DNA of 64,000 nucleotides from Drechslerella dactyloides (taxonomy: Eukaryota; Ascomycota; Orbiliomycetes; Orbiliales; Orbiliaceae), in contig JAGTWJ010000002.1 of assembly GCA_020064725.1 (NCBI GenBank), positions 806,001 to 870,000 on the forward strand, written 5' to 3'. The notes beneath the pieces were generated by a model. That model searched no databases. It had not been told where the DNA came from and was given only the letters and a program-made list of their open reading frames with translations. The position numbers and the translations under genes are program-made. Below, one piece after another: positions 56,035-64,000 of this stretch; positions within the stretch are counted from its first letter, which is position 1; every line of letters begins with the position of its first letter.

Positions 56035-57074
56035 GGTTCCTGGAGTATTTTGGTCTCGGATTGAGCGATCTAGAGGAGTAGCTTCATCGAGTTCATCTTC
56101 TTGGTTACGGAAGAGTATATAAATATGCACTTGGCTTACGAGACAAGTATCGTTGCATGGCCTCATCAATCAGATCTATGGAGCTCTGCTTGTATGGTTT
56201 TTATCACCAAATGTTTATAAGGATCGCAGTATCAGCTAAAGATCCCGACAATGCGAATCAAGCGCCTGTATGTTGATAGCATCACTTTGCGCGTGTTAGA
56301 GATGAGGCTTGGTTGCACTAATCATACATCCGATATCAATCCCGCCGACCCCGAATTTGCGAAATAGCAAAAAGCGGTTACAACCATCTTTTGTGTGAAG
56401 ATTAGACGCTTTGCTATCTAGCGGTATACCTTCACGGATCATTATTATGTAGGAGTTCACACGACGATGTATCTACATTATATTGAGCGCTTTCTCATTG
56501 AAGCATGAGCTTCTACAATCTATCGTAATCTAGTAATGAGCTCGAGAAGAAATAGAGGAGTGGAGAAGGAGGCTTAAGACGTCAACCGGTAGAAAGAACT
56601 CTCCGAGCAGTAAGCTGATATATCGATAGCCAAACGGAAGGTTTGGAAGCCAATAAACTTGAGAGCGTAGTAGAGTGAAGGTGTGGAAATGCATGATCGT
56701 GAAGACACCTAGCAGTCGCTCAATCGACGCATATCTGGCAATAATTCTTTATTCTATTTTGGAATACTGTTACTGCAAATTTAACAGCTGACATATCTGT
56801 AGAGCATACACTAAATGGGAACCAGTACTGCAGTCTTGAAATTTCTAAGAGCGATCTAGACAATACGCGTTGAAACATATTCATTCTTTAGTGCAGCCAG
56901 CAACTTATTTCTGGCAATCGGGTTAACTAGTAGTTGGTTTCTCTACCAAAAGAAAATCATAAACATATTCCGCAGATTTTTCCAGTCTATGCATCTGACA
57001 CTTCGATGCGATTGAACCCCCCACACGATGCAACATGATTCTCTCTACATTGCGCACGTCCGGCCCGTGCGCTC
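56035..57074. other. intergenic between convergent genes
   Basis: One kilobase of AT-rich sequence with no frame over 60 codons and no visible repeat. Confidence 0.45.
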
Positions 57075-59414
57075 TCACATCAGCACAGAAATGCCGGATT
57101 CGAGCTGTGCTCTGAGCCCTTCGAGTTCCTGCCTCTTCCTTTGGACCTCGTCTGATTCCGAGCCCAAGTGTTCCACTTTCTCAGCAGAGAACTGCATGAC
57201 ACTGACTGGGGAGAAGATGTCTGAAAGATCGGTCAAGATGTGCCGCTCTATGACTTGGCGGCAGACATTATCAACGAAGGTTTTGAGTGCGATCTAATCT
57301 AACGTTAGCGTTTCTTCATACGAGCAGATATTTTATGTACGAAGATAAATATAGATCCTCTTACCTCGTAATATGCCTTCAATGCCGTGTTTGCCTCTTT
57401 ACAAGCCTGAATTTCTATGTCGACAGTGATAGGAATAGCAGCTAAGGCCGTCTTGAGTGCTTCAAGATGCACCCAGGTCTTCTTGTCATTCTCTTCCGAT
57501 ATATCCTCCGGATCCAGATTAGAATCTGTGACTGCAGTGCTGAGCGTGGATTGATTATCTTCGCTTCTGGCTTGTCGAACAACATCGGCGTAATAACTAT
57601 TGTAGGTCATAGGAAAACGCCTCTCATCCTTCCACAGCTGAGTAAGTTCGAGCTTGGCTTCACGGTGGCTCTTATCTAGGATATCTTGCACCTCCGGATG
57701 AAGCCTTCTTAGAACCTGTTCATCCTTCACAATGAAAGCAAGAGCCTGTCGGATGAAGCGGGAGGCGCTCCTGAACACAGTGTGAAGATGCTCACGCGCG
57801 ATATCGAGCCAAGGGCTAGATTGCTCGTGGAATAGCTCTGCCAAAAGCACAGAGTTATAGGTTCCCTGTAGTTCTTGTCCTCTAGTTCTCCTATATGTCT
57901 GTTGTAACTTCAATCAGCACTTCCGTAACCACTTTTGCTCGCAAGTACACGTACATGCGAGTCAATCAGATACTTCATCGTTCGATCTCAAGATCTGATG
58001 GTCTGATTTCAGGAACATATCATATGTCGCTCACCTTAATAATCCAGGCACGTGCCTCTTGAATTGGATCGGAATCTTTGGAATCTTCGCCCTCGACCAC
58101 TTCCACGGGCGCGTCATCGTCTGGATGCGACTCTTCGTCGAGTTTTACAAGACACCCCCATTTTGCACCCCGATGGAGCATGTTTCGTGCAAACCGGTTA
58201 TTGAATTTATGAACTTGAGCACGAAGCCTCAATTCCTCATCCTCGAAGAACGTATCGCCATATTTGGCATAGTGGCCATCAAGGCTTTGCCTGCATAAAT
58301 CGTGGAACTGCAAACTGACTTCGGCGAGGTAGGCTTTCATCTCGGTATGAGTCTTTCTCTCTGGCCCAAGTGAGAGTAGTTCCTCTTCAGTCTGGGACAA
58401 GAGTTGCCGAATCTCCGCATAGACTTTTGGCAGCTCTCGTTCGATATGTCGATCCAGGATACTCTGAAGGTAACTTGTTAATCGAGGTGTACCCACTCTC
58501 TCCTTGTCAAGACGCTGCTCGCTCCAAGGTGGTGAGGTGAAAAATGCATCCTCCATTCGACGGCGTGCCTCGGAGTCCATATCGCCAGCCTCGAGATCGT
58601 GAGGCGCGGGATTCTTGACAATGAAGAAACCACGCTTGAGCTTCGTCGTGTCTTCATTTCTAGAGAGCATTGCGATACGTTTTTCAGTACCCTTGTTGAT
58701 AAGATCCGGTTTGGTGATGACGCCCACGGTCCTCTCCCCGTTAGCGTCAACCTCTCGAGCCTTTTGGATAATTTTCTGATTCGCGATATCGTTACCCGCT
58801 TGGACAATCGCGATAATAATGGTCCTCGAGCTTCGAATGTACTGGTCAACGAGGCGCTCAGGAATTCGGACATCTTCGTCCGTTTGCTCGTCATTGGAAA
58901 CGGCGATTAACCCAGGGAGATCCACAACAGTCAAGTGACGCTCAGTCGGGCCAGAGGCTTTGATGCTGAGTACGTCCAAACCGAATGCTGGGCCTGTCGC
59001 GTTTCTTCCAAACCCTCGCAAGCCCATTATTTCGCCGACTTGACTGATGACGGATGGCAGTTCACCGAAGTTAGGTAGCGTCCAGTTTGACGACGAGATG
59101 CGAGCTTTCTCCTCTTCGCTGCGAGAGGCGTGGGGGATGATCGTGGCCTTAATAGTCGTCTCACCACCATCATTATGGGTGAGAGTGATCTCAGTCGCAA
59201 ATTTGGTGCAGACGCCGTCGTTGCGAGGGAACGGAATGCCGGTGATTCCTTCAAGGACCGAGCTCTTTCCGGCGGATTGATCGCCGCAGACCACGAGCTG
59301 TGGGAGGGAAATGTGATCACCGACGCCATGAGCACGTAGTTCAGCGACCTTTTGGAGGAAGGACTTTGACTTGTTGGCTTTTTCGGACGAAGATACCAGA
59401 CTCATAGCTGACAT
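57075..59414 (-). CDS. dynamin-like (Mx-type) large GTPase
   Basis: Three exons, 59414-58035, 57898-57365 and 57293-57075, give 710 residues. Intron 1 (136 nt) has GTGAGC, CTGAT and CAACAG; intron 2 (71 nt) has GTAAGA, CTAAC and ATTAG; both are phase 0. GTPase motifs: GDQSAGKSS (44-52, P-loop), CTKFATEI with the switch Thr, DLPG (165-168) and TKPD (234-237). A helical stalk follows, with YRRTRGQELQGTYN near residue 462. The C-terminal GTPase effector domain reads ALKTFVDNVCRQVIERHIL. There is no pleckstrin domain or proline-rich tail, so it belongs with Mx/Drp-like fungal dynamins, not endocytic dynamin. Such proteins self-assemble and remodel membranes; the target membrane cannot be told from sequence. 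Confidence 0.92.
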
Positions 59415-60365
59415 TTTGGACGGTCAAACTGCTACACAAGATCAAATCTTTTGTGGAAGGCTGCGCAGTGACGATGATTTGTGCTATAGGGTCGAAGGGT
59501 GATGCAAGGTGCGACTAAATTGGGAAGTCAGTGAGGATATAGCAGCCGTTACGTATAGAAAGCTTGCTTACACAAATGGTGTTTGGAATACTCTTATATA
59601 TCAGGATCTTGGGAATTATCTGGAAGGGCTTAGAATGCTCCTGGTATCGCTGTAGGAACCTGATGGAAGGGAACATTCATCTATACTTTTCTAAGGTCTC
59701 GAACACACTTCGCTGTTTGATGTTTAATCCTCTCAGCCAGCACCTACTTTACCAGAAGAGCCTGATCCTCATCGCGAATGTTGCCTGAAGTTGTATGAGA
59801 ATTGCTGTGCCACGCAGACGCGCAGCAGGTAATGCAGCCAAGCGAAAGCACAGCACAGCGACATGAGTAGAATATCGATAAAAGTGCCTGAATTCTAACT
59901 TTCAAGACGTGACACTCCGAGAAAAATCCCTTTCTTCAGGGCGGCTGTATGCATACCATAATACCTCCCTCCTATCGAATTTTCGACAATAAAGCAGATA
60001 TCATGGCTGCGCGCATGCGAGATCTTGAGACGGGAGTCTGCATGTGTTTGTCTTTCAGTTCACACCGCGTTGCTGTTTTACTGCTACCATAATCAGAAGC
60101 TTGCTATTTACCAGTGATGAGATCCTCCTGTCTGGAATTATCTGAGTACACTAGTCTCGGGGCCAACCGCTGTGAGTACACGATGTTTCTCTTCTTTGTG
60201 ATATCGGGCCCAAACGTGGGGTTTACGAGGTCTATACGTTGAAGCAAACACGGGTACGCAACATCCGGCATCCACATACACATGTGAAGTGAAGCGCACA
60301 AACAAACGAACTAGTTCGGGAAAACAGCCGCAAGGTGACTTTCAAACACAATAACCTCACTCGCT
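59415..60365. other. intergenic, upstream of the dynamin-like gene
   Basis: No convincing gene. A minus-strand frame starting near 60284 (MCMWMPDVAYPC) ends at a possible GTAAAT donor (60108), but I find no matching acceptor exon. Confidence 0.35.
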
Positions 60366-60997
60366 ATGTCCTCTCCACAAATCCATATACCTACAGAGCT
60401 GATGGTCGAATATCAAGTCACTGCATATGTGCATCACAATAGCATAGCATGTTGCGGAAGTTTTCGCGTTGACCTTGTTGCAAGTAGCCACAAACTAGGT
60501 GGCTGGGACGCTTGCCAGTTCAGGCAGCTGTTGTGCTGTCCGCAAAAGGACGGAGTTTGCGATACGTGTTGACGCGATTATTCGGCTTCGACCGTTCAAT
60601 TGCTCTACGAACAAGCTTCGGTCTAAATTACGGCCTCAAGCCAGCACCGCCACCACCGTTTTACGGATGCCTGTCGAAACTGCTTCGAGGGCCTTGATGG
60701 CAACATCGCAATCAACCTGAGGGCAGGCCAAGCCAAGGCCTATGAGGTGGCGGAAGCAGACTTTGCACATCGTCCAGACACGGTAAGGGGCGAGATGCAA
60801 TTCACAGCCGTTCGCGTCTCCACTCAAGCACTCGAACGTGCATGTTCGCTCGCTCCGTTCGAATGTTCGATGTCTCCGATGATCGTCAGGCACAGTACTG
60901 CGCCTGCACGCTGGACGTGGAACTGGAACTCGATTCCCGACGGACGGGAGAGTGGTTCAACGGCGATCGACTCGGGCGGAAGCATGCACTCGAGTGA
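60366..60997 (+). CDS. weak multi-exon gene candidate, cysteine-rich
   Basis: Exon 1 starts at ATG 60366 (MSSPQIHIPTELMVEYQV) and is cysteine-rich. The same register re-opens after about 80 bases and reads DACRNCFEGLDGNIAINLRA; two donor/acceptor pairs join them in phase (GTGTTG 60566 with CTCAAG 60640, or GTTTGC 60555 with CCAG 60644). A further intron, GTAAGG (60783) to GATCGTCAG (60889), leads in phase to YCACTLDVELELDS and a stop at 60997. About 145 residues. Donors are suboptimal, there is no family match, and a long opposing frame exists (60636-60893), so this may be a decayed gene or chance. Confidence 0.3.
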
Positions 60998-62635
60998 CTG
61001 GCACTTTACAGACGTGCAGAGAGAGCTTTCCGGAGACGGGCTTCAGGGACGACATGCTAGCCGAGGACGCGGAATCCACCGTGCTAGGTTCTTAAGGCAT
61101 AGTCTCAAGCTTTAGCTTCAGTAATATTGCTGGAAGGGTCCACCTGCGCCTGCATGCTGCGAGTGGCAATCACACTGCGGCAGGCTTCATGGCTGACGGA
61201 CAACGGCGGTCAGCGGTAAAGGCTAAAAGGGTTTCAATATCACAATCAACTTAAAAGCCTCTAGCCGGACTTTGTCTCACCGAGTAACGTAACGGTCGCA
61301 ACTTTAAGAGCTTCAAAGCCGGTATATTCCGTATCTTACATGTTGGCTAAAGTGTTAATTAAAGTTGGAGGGCCGAGCCAAAGTTCGCTAAAACCCTGTC
61401 CTCTATAGAGTTTATATTAACAGTGTGTGATATTCTCCATTTACGACCGCTGCGCAGCGAGCTACTCCGGAGTGAGCTGTTTAAGGGAGGGCGTCCGCCC
61501 GCCGCCTGCCAAGCTGGCCCTTTCAGTGGCTCAATTGGATCGCCATGGAAGCAGAACAGCGTTTCTTGTGGAAACGCGAAGAAGTCATTAGCTAACCTTG
61601 ATCCCTGTGGATTTGCGGAGAATGAGGGAAGAAGAAAGAATGAGAAAAGCCCGCGGGCCGGTGATTTCGATTTGTCTTTCGAATGCAAGGATTGGGCATG
61701 TTCCTTTCTTCTTCCAGCGCTCTGCATGCCTGCGTGTATTGCATGGCGTGAAGGCAATCGGATAGGGGGTTCTTTCTTTCTGTCTGGATTCCAGGAGGGA
61801 ATATTCTGTACGATGGTGTTCGAGAGGCTGTCCTTACAGCTGGATTGTAAGGCATTATAAATCAGCTCGCGGGCCATCTGCTCCCTTTTCAGCTCGAGGT
61901 AGTCAAAATCGAAATCAGTGGCGAGTATGATAAGCACATGGGGCTAGCCGGAGCTCCTGCATTCACAGGTTCGGTACAGGCGTGTGCTCTTGCGCAGTGG
62001 ACGTTCCGCGGTACTGTCAAACCTTATGTAAAAAGTTGCTGCATAGTGTCTCTTGTTCAGAATTTTGGTTCCTTACCTAATAGAATCATGACATCAAAGA
62101 GTAAGTGCCCTGAGTCTCGAGTGCAATAAGCAATACGCGGAATTCAAAGTGCATAAGTGTCTTCTGCCGTGGAACACAAACTTCGATAAATTGGGGATCT
62201 GGATGGAGGCCGGAGGTGAATGTGACCCAGCTGCATGCATGCAGGCTGCAGGAGCGAGCCAACTTGCATGACGCGGTGGGGCTCGCTGCATGCAGGTACC
62301 ACTGGCGATTGCCCAACCACAAATATTTGTGCACGCAGGCACTGGCGGCAGCTGATAGGCCATGCGAGCGGCTGGGTACACGAAGACATGCATCCCTCGC
62401 GAGTGCGGTCGACTGCTGGTCACAAGCCTCAGCCTTTCCTCTGTGCGCCGTCCGTGAAGTGAATGGGGTATCAAGTTTGAAATGTTTAGGTAACGTTGGC
62501 TTGCATGGTGGCTCGACCTGGTCTCACACCCCTGCAGGTGGGCTTTTGCTTTGCAGGCTACGGAATATAATGCATGTCGGTGTTGGAGTGGTGGTACAAA
62601 AGTATCTTTCGTAAACATAACGTTTGCCGAATACA
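60998..62635. other. intergenic with opposing long frames
   Basis: Frames at 61359-61937 (minus) and 61423-61860 (plus) overlap almost fully; both are low-complexity near 61440-61520, where palindromic GC-rich sequence (GCTGCGCAGC, CTCCGGAG) may be part of a dispersed repeat. A plus frame from 61938 ends at a GTAAGT (62101), and a frame at 62216-62614 could continue it, but branch and acceptor signals are poor. No gene is called. Confidence 0.35.
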
Positions 62636-62697
62636 TAGGAAACTTAGTTTCGGGGACGCTGTAGGAAACTTAGTTTCGGGGACGCTGTAGGAAACTA
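62636..62697 (+). repeat. 26-bp tandem repeat, about 2.4 copies
   Basis: Two exact copies of TAGGAAACTTAGTTTCGGGG plus ACGCTG (62636-62661, 62662-62687) and a partial third. Each unit holds a near-palindrome (GAAACTTAGTTTC). Confidence 0.9.
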
Positions 62698-64000
62698 AGC
62701 GGATCCAGTGAAGATTAGCCGATGCCACCGGTAACGAAATGATTGATTGATATACCTAGGTCTAATGGTGACCTTGCACGCGAGTCCCGGTGGTTGCCAT
62801 GGTGGAGACCTTGGTCCTTGCATTAAGATGCTGTATGCGACATGAACTAATAGAATTATAAAGCAATACCCAATTAATCGAGCATTCAGCTGAATATAAA
62901 TTTGCTGAATATAAAATTCGACTGACAGACTTGAATTTGAATGTGTCAATCCACGGATATTAGCTTGGTGGCACGACCGGTATAAGGCGCCAACTGCTGC
63001 AGGCTATCCTGGGCACATACATATTTGCGGGACAATGGATGGCCCGGCGGGATATCGAACAATCTCGAGCGTTTTGTGGCACAGCGGACGTATACGTATA
63101 TTTGATACGCGAGGATAAGTGTGCGGGATGTTGTCCTGATAGAATCTAGCAAGCAGGAACGAGAGCAAGACTAGCGGTATAGCGGTATAGCCTTCAACTG
63201 AGGTTGAATTCCACCGTCCTGAATGATCGTCTTCATGCAAGCTCGGTAATGACATTTGCATATGTGGTGCTGATGGCTAGTGTTTAAATGCAGATGCCAG
63301 ATGCAGGTCTTGTGCGTTCCGCCCGGTTGTGCGGATATCGATCGATCTGGTGGAAATGCAGATGCATGCGGATTATATGCAAAGTGAAATGAAGAACGAT
63401 GCAATGCTGCCACAATGCAAATTGACGGGCGGCGAGCGTTGACGTTCCAGATCCAGATCTTTCCAGCGAACGAGATTCGGGTTGGATGCACCACTTCTGC
63501 ATGCGCATGCTGTCCAGCAACTCGGTTCAAAAGTTCCTATAAATATGCAACTATGCAAGCACAGGCCAGCTGGATCAGTACCATGCGGTTTAGATCATAT
63601 TCAGCCCATATCCTAAGACGGCCATCGTTTCGAGCCGAATGCGAATGTAATGTCCATGCATGTGCATGCTCGACGCCACTATCACTGGTATGTGCCTAGC
63701 TTAGATCGCGAGCTAAGATCGTCGATATCGATAGGGTATCACATTTGTCTCAAGACTAAAACTGATGGACAGCGGGCCAATATAATAGTGATGATCAATA
63801 TATTATAACAGTAATATTGAACTTAGTGCGGATATTATATAGGCTGTAAACACGGGTGCTTATCTATATAAGTGCGGTGACCCAGCCCGTCGTCCGTGCC
63901 ACGGAACATAGCTACATATGTAGTCTGGATATCTTACATGGGGGTAATTGGTAGTATATAACATAATAGATAAGAGAGTGACAAGAATTGAAATAAAGTC
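62698..64000. other. right-end intergenic sequence
   Basis: Only short opposing frames, many containing ATGCATGC-type motifs (63480-63670). Nothing recognised. Confidence 0.4.

Noticed and set aside
61359..61937. 192-codon minus frame and overlapping 145-codon plus frame
   Set aside because: Start codon is GTG, both strands are open over the same low-complexity GC palindromes, and the sequence may be a dispersed repeat; coding cannot be supported.
61938..62614. Possible two-exon gene (61938-62100 plus 62216-62614)
   Set aside because: A good ATG and GTAAGT donor exist, but the branch site is missing and acceptors lie in ATGCATGC-rich sequence; too weak to list.
1..64000. tRNA, 5S or rDNA genes, CRISPR arrays, LTR elements, secondary-metabolite cluster
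   Set aside because: No B-box-like GGTTCRANNCC in a foldable context, no regular spaced repeats, no long direct repeats and no polyketide, peptide or terpene synthase frame were seen.

Overview
The window looks like nuclear DNA of a filamentous ascomycete (Pezizomycotina). Coding regions are GC-rich at third positions. Genes are split by short introns (about 53-160 nt) with GTRNGT-like donors, CTAAC or CTGAC branch sites and YAG acceptors. The recognisable families (SRAP/HMCES, Mgr3, U1-C, eukaryotic glutamine synthetase, Mx-like dynamin) are eukaryotic. I cannot name the species. I saw no tRNA, rRNA or CRISPR. Functions are assigned by motif reading alone, with no database search.

Left part (1-17.5 kb): a small unknown gene at the left edge, a long gene-poor stretch, a secreted unknown protein (4121-5134), an unknown helical protein with a probable 5'UTR intron (7227-8591), two F-box proteins arranged head to head (10233-11941 minus, 12736-14678 plus), an unknown minus-strand gene (14983-15717) and a putative zinc-binding protein (16636-17463).

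Middle (17.5-39 kb): a small three-exon gene I reconstructed from splice signals (18427-18994); a 1284-residue fusion of an isochorismatase-like domain and an AlkB-type dioxygenase (19492-23346); a serine racemase/threonine dehydratase-like PLP enzyme (26502-27849); a 681-bp palindromic MITE flanked by TA (28182-28862); a second reconstructed small multi-exon gene (29201-29992); the spliceosomal protein U1-C, whose first splice junction and stop codon both look abnormal (31921-33012); an unknown gene (33670-34368); and a mitochondrial Mgr3-like TPR protein (34888-36473) sharing a 295-bp promoter with an SRAP/HMCES-type protein carrying a PIP-box-like tail (36769-38431).

Right part (39-64 kb): two neighbouring paralogues of a cysteine-rich secreted protein family (39948-40848, 42119-42910), a six-exon gamma-glutamyltransferase-family enzyme (43180-45375), a 6.7-kb region without a confident gene, an intronless glutamine synthetase (52041-53114), a small coiled-coil protein (55564-56034), an Mx-like dynamin GTPase (57075-59414), and a mostly non-coding right end with one weak multi-exon candidate (60366-60997).

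Most genes look like independent housekeeping or unknown loci, not a cluster. The clearest local relationships are the divergent Mgr3/SRAP pair, the F-box pair and the tandem secreted paralogues. AlkB-type repair and SRAP abasic-site protection are both DNA-damage functions, but they lie 13 kb apart and I see no sign that they are linked.
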